Assembly (NCBI RefSeq): GCF_015831345.1
Contig: NZ_JADWYS010000001.1
Location: 2,694,618 to 2,758,617 of the forward strand
Reading direction: 5' to 3'
DNA: 64,000 nucleotides
Source: Caenimonas aquaedulcis
GTDB lineage: Bacteria; Pseudomonadota; Gammaproteobacteria; Burkholderiales; Burkholderiaceae_C
Shown: in pieces, positions 1-8,651 of the stretch
Layout of the letters: each line of letters begins with the position of its first letter
Position numbering within the stretch: position 1 is the stretch's first letter
Position numbers and translations under genes: made by a program
The notes under the pieces: model-generated
What the model saw: the letters and a program-made list of their open reading frames with translations, nothing else
Database searches by the model: none
Told to the model about the DNA's origin: nothing

Positions 1-110
1 TCACGCCCTTCGGCGGCATCAAGGACTCGGGCCTGGGCTACAAGGAAGGCGTGCAGGAGGCGATGAAGAGCTTCACCAACCTCAAGACCTATTCGCTGCC
101 ATGGGCTTGA
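1..110 (+). CDS. Aldehyde dehydrogenase, C-terminal end (possible phosphonoacetaldehyde dehydrogenase)
   Basis: Only the last 35 codons are inside the window; the gene runs off the left edge. The visible peptide has the aldehyde dehydrogenase C-terminal signature [11 protein letters not shown] followed by a Lys-Thr-Tyr tail, as in NAD-dependent aldehyde dehydrogenases of the succinate-semialdehyde/phosphonoacetaldehyde type. Its stop overlaps the start of the PhnZ-like gene by 10 bp, so the two are co-transcribed. That context favours a PhnY-type enzyme oxidising phosphonoacetaldehyde, but the catalytic Cys and Glu are outside the window, so the substrate is an inference. Confidence 0.75.
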   Translation, partial: TPFGGIKDSGLGYKEGVQEAMKSFTNLKTYSLPWA

Positions 111-664
111 GCGTTTCCGATATCGAGCGGCTGTTCGCCGAACGCGGCGGCGAACAGTATTCGGGCGAAGGCGTCACGCAACTCGAGCACGCGCTGCAAT
201 GCGCGCTGCAGGCGCAGGACGAAGGCGCGAGCGACGAACTCGTCACGGCGGCCCTGCTGCACGACTTCGGCCACCTGCTGCACGACATGGGCGAGACGCC
301 GACCCTCCGCGGCATGGACGACATCCACCAGTACCGCGCACTGCCCTTCCTGCGCGGTCTCTTTGGCGACGCCGTGCTGGAGCCGGTGAGGCTGCACGTG
401 GACGCCAAGCGCTACCTGTGCCGCACGCGCCCGGAGTACTTCGCCGCGCTCTCCGAGGATTCGAAGCGCTCGCTGGCGCTGCAAGGCGGCATCTTCGACG
501 ACGCACAGGCGCAGGCCTTCATCGCGCAGCCCGGCGCCGCCGATGCGGTGCGGCTTCGCGTGTGGGACGACCTCGCGAAGACTCCCGGCCTGGCGACGCC
601 GCCGCTCGCGCACTTCCTCGACCGCGCACGGCGCTGCGCGAAGGCCGCGCGCGAGCCCGCATGA
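101..664 (+). CDS. phnZ: PhnZ-type HD-domain mixed-valent diiron oxygenase (phosphonate cleavage)
   Basis: The 187-residue protein matches the family of HD proteins linked to phosphonate degradation operons. PhnZ oxidatively cleaves 2-amino-1-hydroxyethylphosphonate to glycine and phosphate; the TmpB relatives do the same to the trimethylated substrate, giving glycine betaine. Visible ligands: His30, His54-Asp55, His58, His76, His99 and Lys103, with Tyr20 and Glu23 at the spacing of the PhnZ Tyr and Glu that gate the iron and bind substrate. It overlaps the upstream dehydrogenase by 10 bp and the downstream permease by 4 bp (ATGA). No PhnY*/TmpA hydroxylase, which would supply the hydroxylated substrate, is visible; it may lie to the left. 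Family assignment is firm; substrate (amino or trimethylamino) is open. Confidence 0.85.
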   Translation: MGLSVSDIERLFAERGGEQYSGEGVTQLEHALQCALQAQDEGASDELVTAALLHDFGHLLHDMGETPTLRGMDDIHQYRALPFLRGLFGDAVLEPVRLHVDAKRYLCRTRPEYFAALSEDSKRSLALQGGIFDDAQAQAFIAQPGAADAVRLRVWDDLAKTPGLATPPLAHFLDRARRCAKAAREPA

Positions 665-1506
665 GCCTCACCTGGCCCATCGTGGCCGCGGTGCTGGTCG
701 GCGCGATGCTGCACGCCAGCTGGAACGCCCTCGTGAAGTCCAGCACCGACAAGGCGCTGGACACGGCGGTGATCCATCTCGTGGGCTCGCTCGTCGCATT
801 GCCGCTCCTCGCGGTCGTCGGCGTCCCGGCACGCGAGTCCTGGCCGTACATCCTCGCCTCCACCGTCATCCACATCGGCTACTACATCGCGCTCACCGGC
901 GCGTACAAGCACGGCGACCTCGGGCTCACCTATCCGCTCATGCGCGGCACGGCGCCGCTGCTCGTGGCGCTGTCCGCCACGGCGACGCTCGGCGAAACGC
1001 TCTCCCCCATGGCGTGGGCGGGTGTGCTGGGCGTGAGCTGCGGCGTGCTCGCGCTGGGGCTGTCCCGTCACGCATTCGATTCGCCGCGCGCCGTCGGCTT
1101 CGCGCTTGCCAACGCGGTGGTGATCGCGATCTACACCGTCGTCGATGCCCACGGCGCGCGCGCCAGCGGCGACGCGATCCAGTACGTGGTCATGCTGTTC
1201 GTGCTGGACGGCTGGCCCTTCGGCTTTCTCGTGCTGTGGCGCCGCGGCATGGCCGCGGCCTGGCCCTACGCCCGCGCGCGCGCGCCGGTGGCCGTGCTGG
1301 GCGCGCTCGCATCGCTGGGCTCCTACGGCATCGCGCTGTGGGCGATGACACGCGCGCCCGTCGCCACCGTTGCCGCGCTGCGCGAAACGTCGGTGCTGTT
1401 CGCGGCGCTGCTGGGCGTGTGGTTCCTGAAAGAGACCTTCAACCTGCGCCGCGCCTTCGGCACCGCCGCGATCGTGGCCGGGGTGATGGCGCTTCGCATG
1501 GGTTGA
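661..1506 (+). CDS. EamA-family (DMT superfamily) permease
   Basis: A 281-residue, almost wholly hydrophobic inner-membrane protein with about ten helices arranged as two EamA repeats (roughly residues 1-135 and 145-281). The helix-3 region carries a conserved YPLMRGTAPL stretch typical of the drug/metabolite transporter superfamily. The start is the ATG of an ATGA overlap with the PhnZ-like gene, so it belongs to the same operon. Position suggests it moves a phosphonate, its amino-acid product or a methylated amine, but nothing in the sequence fixes the substrate or direction. Confidence 0.8.
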   Translation: MSLTWPIVAAVLVGAMLHASWNALVKSSTDKALDTAVIHLVGSLVALPLLAVVGVPARESWPYILASTVIHIGYYIALTGAYKHGDLGLTYPLMRGTAPLLVALSATATLGETLSPMAWAGVLGVSCGVLALGLSRHAFDSPRAVGFALANAVVIAIYTVVDAHGARASGDAIQYVVMLFVLDGWPFGFLVLWRRGMAAAWPYARARAPVAVLGALASLGSYGIALWAMTRAPVATVAALRETSVLFAALLGVWFLKETFNLRRAFGTAAIVAGVMALRMG

Positions 1507-1527
1507 CGCAACGCGAAGGAGACGAGG

Positions 1528-3942
1528 ATGCAACTTCCAGCGCAGGCACAGGTCGTGATCGTCGGCGGCGGCATCGCAGGCTGCTCGACCGCCTATCACC
1601 TCGCGAAGCTCGGGCGCACCGATGTGCTGCTGCTGGAGCAGGGCAAGCTCACCGGCGGCACCACCTGGCACGCCGCCGGCCTCGTCGGCCAGATGCGGCC
1701 CAACCGCAACATGACGCAGATGAGCAAGTACGGCATCGAGCTCTATTCCACGCTCGAGGCGGAGACCGGGCTGGCCACCGGCTGGAAGCAATGCGGGAGC
1801 GTGAACGTCGCGAAGACGCCCGAGCGCATGCAGGTGCTGCGCAAGCAGCTCGCCATGGCGCGCAGCTTCGGCGTGGAATGCCACGAGATTTCCCCGCGCG
1901 AAGCCGGGGAGCGCTACCCGGTGATGCGCACCGACGACCTTCAGGGCGCGCTGTGGCTGCCGGGCGACGGCAAGGCGAACCCGGCCGACCTGTGCATGTC
2001 GCTCGCCAAGGGCGCGCGCAACCGCGGCGTGAAAATCGTGGAGGACATCGAGGTCACCGGCGTGCTGACAGAAGGCGGCCGGGTCGTCGGGGTCCGGACG
2101 GCGCAAGGCGACGTGCGCTGCGAGGTCATCGTCAATTGCGCGGGCCAGTGGGCGCGGCAGTTCGGCGCGCTCGCGGGCGTGAACGTGCCGCTTTATTCCG
2201 CCGAGCACTTCTACGTCGTCACCGGCAAGATCGACGGCGTGCACCCGATGCTTCCCGTCATGCGCGACCCGGACGGCTTCATCTACTACAAGGAGGAAGT
2301 CGGCGGCCTCGTGATGGGCGGCTTCGAGCCGCAGGCCAAGCCCTGGAAGATGGACCCGATCCCGAGCACCTTCCAGTTCCAGCTGCTGGACGAGGACTGG
2401 GACCAGTTCGAGATCCTGATGACGAACGCCATGCACCGCACGCCGTGCCTGCAGACCGCCGAGATCAAGATGCTGCTCAACGGGCCGGAGAGCTTCACGC
2501 CCGACGGCAACTTCATCCTGGGCGAGGCGCCGGAGCTGCGCAACTACTTCGTCTGCGCGGGCTTCAACTCCGCGGGCATCGCCAACAGCGGCGGGGCGGG
2601 CCGCCTGATGTCGGAGTGGATCGTCGGCGGCGAGCCCAGCACCGATTTGTGGGACGTCGACATCCGCCGCTTCGGCCCTTTCACGGGCAACCGCAAGGCG
2701 CTGGCGGAGCGCACGGGCGAAACGCTCGGCCTGCACTATGCGATGCGCTGGCCGCGGCAGGAGCTGGAGACGGCCCGGCCACTGCGCACCTCCCCGCTCT
2801 ACGACCTGCTCGCCGCGAAGGGCGCGGAGTTCGGCAGCAAGAACGGGTGGGAGCGCGCGAACTACTTCCGCCCCGAGGGGCAGCCGCGCCCCGACTACAC
2901 GCTGGGCACGCCGGGCTGGCTGCCGTGGATGGTCGAAGAGCAGCGCGCGACGCGCGAGGCGGTGGCGATCTACGACCAGACGTCGTTTTCCAAACTGCTG
3001 CTGCAGGGACGCGACGCGCTGGCGGTGCTGCAGCGCCTGTGCGCCAACGAGATGGACGTGCCGGTCGGCAAGATGGTCTACACGCCCATGCTCAACGAGC
3101 GCGGCGGCATCGAAAGCGACCTGACCGTGATGCGGCAGGGGGCGGAACGCTTCCTCATCGTCACGGGCTCCGCGCAGGCGACGCGCGACGCCGACTGGAT
3201 CGGCCGCCATCTCGCGCCGCAGGAGCACGCCGTGCTCACGGATGTGTCGGCGATGTTCAGCGTGCTCTCGGTGATGGGGCCGAAGGCGCGCGAGCTGCTC
3301 TCGCGCGTGAGCCCCGATGACCTGTCACCGGACGCGCTGAAGTTCTCCTGGACGAAGGAGGTCGACCTCGGTTTCGCGCGCGTGCGTGCCGCGCGGATGA
3401 GCTATGTGGGCGGCCCGGGCTTCGAGCTCTACGTGCCCGTGGAAATGACGCGGCACGTGTACCTCGCCTTGCAAGAGGCGGGCCGCGGCCTCGGCCTTCG
3501 CGATGCCGGCTATTACGCGCTCGACGCGCTTCGCATCGAGCAGGGGCGCCGCGCCTGGGGCGCCGAGCTGGGCCCGGACGAGTCTCCCTGGGAGGCGGGG
3601 CTGGGCTTCAGCGTGAAGCCCGACAAGGCGAGCACCTTCATCGGCCAGGAGGCGCTTCGCGAAGCGGCGGGCAAGCCACTTCGCAAGAAGCTGGTCACGC
3701 TCGTGTTTCCGCCGGGCAGCGCGTACGCCTGGGGCGGGGAAACCCTGTTGTGGCAGGGCGAGCCCGCAGGCGAAATTTCGTCGGTGGGCTTCAGCCCGCT
3801 GGCGGATGCCTGCGTCGCGCTCGGTTACGTGCGCGGCGAAGCCGCGGCCTTGCCGCACGAGGGTTCCGACGCGCGCATCCTGCTGTGGGGCGACGCGGTC
3901 CCGGTCAAGCTCTTCGATCGCTGGCCGCCGGCGCAGCGATGA
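1528..3942 (+). CDS. Dimethylglycine/sarcosine dehydrogenase-like FAD oxidoreductase with GcvT domains
   Basis: 804 residues in the order N-terminal FAD-binding DAO domain (about 8-370, dinucleotide motif Gly13-x-Gly15-x-x-Gly18), FAO_M linker (about 370-430), GcvT folate-binding domain (about 430-700) and GcvT C-terminal barrel (about 710-800). The TTWHAAGL motif places His48 where dimethylglycine dehydrogenases attach FAD covalently. Such enzymes oxidatively demethylate dimethylglycine or sarcosine and pass the one-carbon unit to tetrahydrofolate. It begins 21 bp after the permease on the same strand. The neighbouring PhnZ/TmpB-type oxygenase could supply glycine or glycine betaine, so a role in consuming N-methylated products is attractive but inferred. 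Full length; no truncation. Confidence 0.85.
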   Translation: MQLPAQAQVVIVGGGIAGCSTAYHLAKLGRTDVLLLEQGKLTGGTTWHAAGLVGQMRPNRNMTQMSKYGIELYSTLEAETGLATGWKQCGSVNVAKTPERMQVLRKQLAMARSFGVECHEISPREAGERYPVMRTDDLQGALWLPGDGKANPADLCMSLAKGARNRGVKIVEDIEVTGVLTEGGRVVGVRTAQGDVRCEVIVNCAGQWARQFGALAGVNVPLYSAEHFYVVTGKIDGVHPMLPVMRDPDGFIYYKEEVGGLVMGGFEPQAKPWKMDPIPSTFQFQLLDEDWDQFEILMTNAMHRTPCLQTAEIKMLLNGPESFTPDGNFILGEAPELRNYFVCAGFNSAGIANSGGAGRLMSEWIVGGEPSTDLWDVDIRRFGPFTGNRKALAERTGETLGLHYAMRWPRQELETARPLRTSPLYDLLAAKGAEFGSKNGWERANYFRPEGQPRPDYTLGTPGWLPWMVEEQRATREAVAIYDQTSFSKLLLQGRDALAVLQRLCANEMDVPVGKMVYTPMLNERGGIESDLTVMRQGAERFLIVTGSAQATRDADWIGRHLAPQEHAVLTDVSAMFSVLSVMGPKARELLSRVSPDDLSPDALKFSWTKEVDLGFARVRAARMSYVGGPGFELYVPVEMTRHVYLALQEAGRGLGLRDAGYYALDALRIEQGRRAWGAELGPDESPWEAGLGFSVKPDKASTFIGQEALREAAGKPLRKKLVTLVFPPGSAYAWGGETLLWQGEPAGEISSVGFSPLADACVALGYVRGEAAALPHEGSDARILLWGDAVPVKLFDRWPPAQR

Positions 3943-3952
3943 CGCGGCGCCT

Positions 3953-4183
3953 TCAGCCCGCGCGGTCTTCCCGCGGGGGCGTGCGTGGCGCTTCGGTGTC
4001 CTCGCCGTGGCTGGCGCCGTGCAGGCCGCTGTGCGAGAAGTCGTCCAGGCGTCCCTGCAGCATCTTGCGCTGCAGGTCCCGGCCCAGCTCTTTCGTGTAG
4101 TAAGCGATCTCGATCTCGTCGCCCTGCCTGGCGCGCGCGGGAGGCGCGGCCCTGGCCTTGTCCGTATTTTTTCGGGTACCCAT
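3953..4183 (-). CDS. Small charged hypothetical protein
   Basis: A 76-residue reading frame convergent with the flavoprotein gene. The start chosen (complement of 4181-4183) gives a protein opening MGTRKNTDKAR, with a central QGDEIEIAYYTKELGRDLQR segment and a polar tail. No Shine-Dalgarno sequence precedes it. An in-frame start at 4288 would give 111 residues, but the added part is low in recognisable content. I do not recognise the family. It is kept because the central segment looks like real protein rather than antisense shadow. Confidence 0.45.
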   Translation of the reverse strand: MGTRKNTDKARAAPPARARQGDEIEIAYYTKELGRDLQRKMLQGRLDDFSHSGLHGASHGEDTEAPRTPPREDRAG

Positions 4184-4346
4184 GGGACAAGGATAGGGGC
4201 CACCTGAACGAAGTTTGTAGGACGCGGGCGGTGCAGGGCTACGGTGCGTCGCCGACACCGCCGGTTGCAGCTGATCCGCACGCGGCACTTGCCAAGGGGT
4301 GTGGGTGGTGGCTTAACATGCTGCTTCCCTGCGTGAGGAGACACAC

Positions 4347-6398
4347 ATGCCGACACCTGTGGAAATCGCCGCGTTGCGCACGCTGGCCCTCGTGGGGCCG
4401 GCGACGGCCGGCAAGACCAGCCTGGTGGAGGCACTGCTGTGGAAGGCAGGCGCGCTCGGCACACCGGGCAGCGTGGAACGCGGCACGACCGTCAGCGACC
4501 ACGACCCCCTGGAGAAAAAAGCGCAGCGCTCGCTCAACGCGTCGCTCGTGCACTTCACCCACGCCGGCACGCACGTGCACGTGATCGACACACCCGGCTC
4601 GCCCGATTTCCTCGGGCAGTCCTTGCCCGCCCTGGAAGCCGTGGAGACGGCGGCCGTCGTGATCAATGCGAGCACCGGCGTCGAGCCGATGGCGGTGCGC
4701 ATGATGCAGTGGGCCGCGCAACGCGAGCGCGATCGCATCATCATCGTCAACCGGATCGACGCGCAGGGCGTGAACCTCGAAGCGCTCGTCGGCCAGATCC
4801 AGGCGGCGTTCGGCAAGGAATGCCTGCCGGTGAACCTGCCGGCCGAACGCGGCACGCGCGTGGTGGACTGTTTCTACAACCTCACGCAAAACGGCGCCGC
4901 GCCCGATTTCTCCTCCGTCGAACAGGCGCACCGCGCGCTGGTCGAGCAGGTCGTGGAGGTCGATGCGGCTTTCGTCGAGCGTTACCTCAACGATGGCGAC
5001 GTCGACCCACAGGAATTGCATGCGCCGCTCGAGCAGGCGCTGCGCGAGGGCCACCTCATCCCGATCTGCTTCGTCTCCGCGCGCACCGGCGCGGGCGTGC
5101 CGGAGTTGCTCGACGTGATCGCGAAACTGCTGCCCGACCCGACCGAGGCGAACCCGCCGGCCTTCCTCCAGGGCGAGGGCGCGGAGGCGAAGCCCTTGAA
5201 AGCCCTCCCCGATCCCAAACTGCACGTCCTCGCCCATGTGTTCAAGGTCACTCAGGACCCTTACGTGGGCAAGATGGGTGTGCTGCGCGTGCACCAGGGC
5301 ACGCTCACGCGCGACAGCCAGCTCTACGTGGGCGATGCGCGCCGCCCCTTCAAGGTCGGGCACCTCTTCACGCTGCAGGGCAAGGAGTTCAAGGAAGTGC
5401 CGCGCGCGTTTCCCGGCGACCTGTGCGCGATCGCGAAAGTGGAGGAGCTGCACTTCGACGCGGTGCTGCACGACGCGGCCGAGGACGACCACATCCACCT
5501 GAAGCCGCTCGAGTTCCCGGTGCCCGTGCACGGCCTCGCGATCGAGCCCAAGCGCCGCGGCGACGAGCAGCGCCTGCACGACATCCTGCAGAAGCTGGTG
5601 AGCGAGGATCCCTGCCTGCGCCTGGAGCACGTGGCCGCGACCAACGAGAGCGTGGTCTACGGCCTGGGCGACCTGCACCTGCGCACGCTGCTCGAGCGCC
5701 TGACCGAGGTGCACAACTGCCAGGTGAACACGCGCCCGCCGCGCATCGCCTACCGCGAGACCATCACCGCGCCGGCCGAGGGCCATCACCGCCACAAGAA
5801 GCAGACCGGCGGCGCCGGGCAGTTCGGCGAGGTGTTCCTGCGCGTGGAGCCCTTGCCGCGCGGCAGCGGCTTCGAGTTCGTCGACCACGTGAAGGGCGGC
5901 GCCATCCCCTACAACTTCATGCCGGCCGTGGAGAAGGGCGTGCGCCAGGCACTGGAGGCGGGTGTCGTCGCCGGGTATCCGGTGGTGGACCTCAAGGTGG
6001 TCGTGTACGACGGCAAGCACCACAGCGTGGACAGCAAGGAGATCGCCTTCATCACCGCGGGCCGCAAGGCGCTCGTGGCGGCGGTGCAGGCGGCGCGGCC
6101 GAGCGTGCTCGAGCCCTTCGTGAACGTGGAGATCGCGGCGCCGGAGCAGAACATCGGCGACATCACCGGCGACCTAGCGTCGCGTCGCGGCCAGGTGAGC
6201 GGCACGGCGGCGTCCACCGGCGGGCTCGCGGTGCTCGCAACCGCGCCCCTGTCGGAGCTCGCGAGCTACCAGTCGCGCCTGAATGCGCTGACCGGCGGGC
6301 AGGGACGCTACACGCTGGCGTTCAGCCACTACGAGCCCGTGCCGCCGACCGTGCAGGCACAGCTCGCATCCCAGTACCGCATCAAGGACGAAGCCTGA
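4347..6398 (+). CDS. EF-G-like translational GTPase paralogue (EF-G2 type)
   Basis: 683 residues with the full five-domain layout of elongation factor G, but a divergent G domain: P-loop Gly17-PATAGKT24, DTPG at 81-84, and NRID at 135-138 in place of NKxD. The switch I segment, normally RGIT-like, is replaced by RSLNAS around residue 61, as in actinobacterial FusA2-type paralogues. Domain IV and the C-terminal EFG_C region are present. The start has a good GAGGAG site 7-8 nt upstream. It stands alone, away from the str operon where canonical fusA resides. EF-G2-type proteins often lack efficient translocase activity; a stress or ribosome-maintenance role is inferred only. Confidence 0.8.
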   Translation: MPTPVEIAALRTLALVGPATAGKTSLVEALLWKAGALGTPGSVERGTTVSDHDPLEKKAQRSLNASLVHFTHAGTHVHVIDTPGSPDFLGQSLPALEAVETAAVVINASTGVEPMAVRMMQWAAQRERDRIIIVNRIDAQGVNLEALVGQIQAAFGKECLPVNLPAERGTRVVDCFYNLTQNGAAPDFSSVEQAHRALVEQVVEVDAAFVERYLNDGDVDPQELHAPLEQALREGHLIPICFVSARTGAGVPELLDVIAKLLPDPTEANPPAFLQGEGAEAKPLKALPDPKLHVLAHVFKVTQDPYVGKMGVLRVHQGTLTRDSQLYVGDARRPFKVGHLFTLQGKEFKEVPRAFPGDLCAIAKVEELHFDAVLHDAAEDDHIHLKPLEFPVPVHGLAIEPKRRGDEQRLHDILQKLVSEDPCLRLEHVAATNESVVYGLGDLHLRTLLERLTEVHNCQVNTRPPRIAYRETITAPAEGHHRHKKQTGGAGQFGEVFLRVEPLPRGSGFEFVDHVKGGAIPYNFMPAVEKGVRQALEAGVVAGYPVVDLKVVVYDGKHHSVDSKEIAFITAGRKALVAAVQAARPSVLEPFVNVEIAAPEQNIGDITGDLASRRGQVSGTAASTGGLAVLATAPLSELASYQSRLNALTGGQGRYTLAFSHYEPVPPTVQAQLASQYRIKDEA

Positions 6399-6468
6399 GC
6401 CGGCCCGGCGCCCTCCTCTTTGTCTCCCAGTTCCGCGGGCACACTGGCGGGTCACGCCCGATACGCCC

Positions 6469-7962
6469 ATGCCCCCGCTGACGCTGCAGCGCAAGCTGTT
6501 CCTCGCCTTCGCCGCCCTCGCGGCCGCCCTGCTCCTGCTGTTCGCCGGGTCGAGCTGGTTCGGGCTGCAGCGCGGCATGGGGCAGTACGTCGCGGAGATC
6601 GAGTTGTCGCGCCTCGACTGGCTGGCGCGCGGCCTGGTCGAGGACTACGCGAGGCAGGGCAGCTGGCAATTCCTGCGGGACGACCCGGAGGCCTGGCGCG
6701 AGGCGCAGATGTCTGCGTTCCGCAGTTTTCGCGGCGCGATGCGGCCGGGGCGCGGGCCGTTTCGGGGCGAGGGGCCGCCGCCGGGCCCGCCACCCGGCGA
6801 AGGCAGGCTGCCGCACGGTGTCCCGCCGGGCGAGCGGCCGGGCGGCCTCTTCAACCGGCTCGCCTTGTTCGACGCGGCGGGCACCACGCGGATCGCGGGG
6901 CCAGGAATCGCGCTCGACAGCGCGGTGAAGATGACGCTGCAGCACGAAGGCCGCACCGTCGGCGTGCTCGCCCTCGCGCCGCTCTCGGGCATGCAGACGG
7001 ACGCCGACCGTGCCTTCGTCGAACAGCAGTCGAACTTCGTGCTCACCGCCGGGGCAGTGGGCTTGTCGCTCGCGCTGCTCCTGTCGTGGCTGCTCGCGCG
7101 GCGCTGGCTGCGGCCCCTGGAGCAGTTGCGCGAAGGTGCGCAGGCGATCGCGCAAGGCCGCTTCGACACGCAGTTGCCGGTGCAGGGCCACGACGAACTC
7201 GCGAGCCTCACCGGCTCCTTCAACGACATGGCGCGGCAGCTGTCGGCCGCCGAAAGCTCGCGCCAGCGCTGGCTGTCCGACGTCGCGCACGAACTGCGCA
7301 CGCCGCTCGCCGCGATGCGCGCGGAGATCGAGGCCCTGCAGGACGGCGTGCGCACCTTCGACGACGCGACGGCCCAGCGCCTGCATCGCCAGGTGATGCG
7401 CCTGGGCAGCCTGGTGAACGACTTGCGCCTCACGCTCGACACCGACTATTCGTCGCCGCCCGCGTCCCGCACGGCCGTGCAGCCGGTGCAGCTGCTCGCC
7501 GAAGCGCTGGAGGACATGCGCGAGCGTTTCGCGCAGGCAGGGCTGCGGGTGGACGCCGCGGAGGTGGCGTCGATGGCGGCCGCGGACGGGCCCCGCGTGC
7601 GAGGCGATGCATCGCGGCTGCAGCAGGTGTTCGTCAACCTGCTGGAGAACTCGCTGCGCTACACCGGTGAAGGCGGCGTGCTGCAGGTCCGCGTGTCGGT
7701 CGACGGGGCCGGTGCGAAGCGCGAATTCCTCTTCTGCTTCGACGACAGCGCACCCGGTCCCGACGCGCAGGACCTGCCCCGGCTCTTCGAGCGCTTCTAT
7801 CGCGGCGAGGCGTCGCGCAGCCGCGCGTCGGGCGGCTCGGGCCTGGGCCTCGCGATCTGCAAGTCGATCGTGGAAGCGCATGGCGGCAGCATCACCGCGC
7901 AGCACTCGGCGCTGGGTGGCCTGCAGGTGTGCCTGCGGCTGCCGGTGGAGGACGCGGCATGA
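6469..7962 (+). CDS. BaeS-like sensor histidine kinase
   Basis: 497 residues: TM helix about 10-30, periplasmic loop 33-188, TM helix 190-210, HAMP about 211-263, HisKA with the phospho-accepting His274 in SDVAHELRTPL, then an HATPase_c domain (N box NLLENSLRY, G box GGSGLGL). It should sense an envelope cue and phosphorylate the response regulator whose start overlaps its stop (ATGA). Unusual: periplasmic residues 92-125 are almost all Gly, Pro, Arg and Glu, a flexible low-complexity insert. The start lacks a Shine-Dalgarno sequence. The BaeS label rests on overall architecture; no efflux genes sit beside it. Confidence 0.88.
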   Translation: MPPLTLQRKLFLAFAALAAALLLLFAGSSWFGLQRGMGQYVAEIELSRLDWLARGLVEDYARQGSWQFLRDDPEAWREAQMSAFRSFRGAMRPGRGPFRGEGPPPGPPPGEGRLPHGVPPGERPGGLFNRLALFDAAGTTRIAGPGIALDSAVKMTLQHEGRTVGVLALAPLSGMQTDADRAFVEQQSNFVLTAGAVGLSLALLLSWLLARRWLRPLEQLREGAQAIAQGRFDTQLPVQGHDELASLTGSFNDMARQLSAAESSRQRWLSDVAHELRTPLAAMRAEIEALQDGVRTFDDATAQRLHRQVMRLGSLVNDLRLTLDTDYSSPPASRTAVQPVQLLAEALEDMRERFAQAGLRVDAAEVASMAAADGPRVRGDASRLQQVFVNLLENSLRYTGEGGVLQVRVSVDGAGAKREFLFCFDDSAPGPDAQDLPRLFERFYRGEASRSRASGGSGLGLAICKSIVEAHGGSITAQHSALGGLQVCLRLPVEDAA

Positions 7963-8651
7963 CGCGCGGCGCGGTGCTCGTCATCGAGGACGATCCGGAC
8001 ATCGCGTCCGTGCTGGTGGATTACCTGCGCCGCGACGGCTTCCAGGCCACGCACTCGTCCGACGGCCGGCAGGGCCTGGCGCTCGCGCAGCGCATCCGGC
8101 CCGACCTCGTGCTGCTGGACGTGATGCTGCCCGGGCTGGACGGCATGGAGATCCTCAAGGCGATCCGGCGGGACGGCGAGACGCCGGTCATCATGATCAC
8201 GGCGCGCGTGGAGGAGGTCGACCGCCTGCTCGGCCTCGCGATGGGCGCCGACGACTACGTCTGCAAGCCCTTCTCGCCGCGCGAGGTGCTCGCGCGCGTG
8301 AACGCGGTGCTGCGGCGCACGCGGGCGGGCGGCGCGCCGCCCCGGACGCCGCTGTTGCTGCTCGACCCCGCGCGCAGGCAGGCCACGCTGCGCGGCCAGC
8401 CGCTGGAGCTCACGCGCACGGAGTTCGAATTGCTGCAGGTGCTCGCGAAGCAGCCCGGGCGCATCTATTCGCGCGCGCAGCTGCTGGAGCTCGCCTGGCC
8501 CGACTCGCTGGACACGAGCGAGCGGGCCATCGACAGCCACGTGAAGAACCTGCGCAAGAAGTTCGCGGCCGTCGATCCCGCGCACGAGTGGATCCGCGCC
8601 GTCTACGGCGTGGGGTTCGCGCTCGAATCGGCCGAGGACGGCGCGGCCTGA
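7959..8651 (+). CDS. OmpR/BaeR-family response regulator
   Basis: 230 residues. Receiver domain (1-120) with acidic pair Asp11/Asp12, phospho-acceptor Asp54, Thr81 and Lys103. C-terminal winged-helix DNA-binding domain (about 130-225) with the TRTEFELLQVL and RAIDSHVKNLRKK motifs. The start is the ATG overlapping the kinase stop, preferred over an upstream in-frame ATG inside the kinase gene. Partner of the adjacent sensor. Its 3' end overlaps the convergent glycosyltransferase gene by 49 bp. Regulon unknown. Confidence 0.9.
   Translation: MTRGAVLVIEDDPDIASVLVDYLRRDGFQATHSSDGRQGLALAQRIRPDLVLLDVMLPGLDGMEILKAIRRDGETPVIMITARVEEVDRLLGLAMGADDYVCKPFSPREVLARVNAVLRRTRAGGAPPRTPLLLLDPARRQATLRGQPLELTRTEFELLQVLAKQPGRIYSRAQLLELAWPDSLDTSERAIDSHVKNLRKKFAAVDPAHEWIRAVYGVGFALESAEDGAA

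Noticed and set aside
412..3228. 938-codon minus-strand open frame opposite the phosphonate operon
   Set aside because: Antisense shadow of high-GC genes: low-complexity Arg/Ala/His composition, no domains, and well-supported genes on the other strand.
6780..6850. G/C-rich stretch in the sensor kinase as a third copy of the 37-bp repeat
   Set aside because: No 9-bp palindrome and no match to the conserved GGGGTG arm; it is simply Gly/Pro codons.
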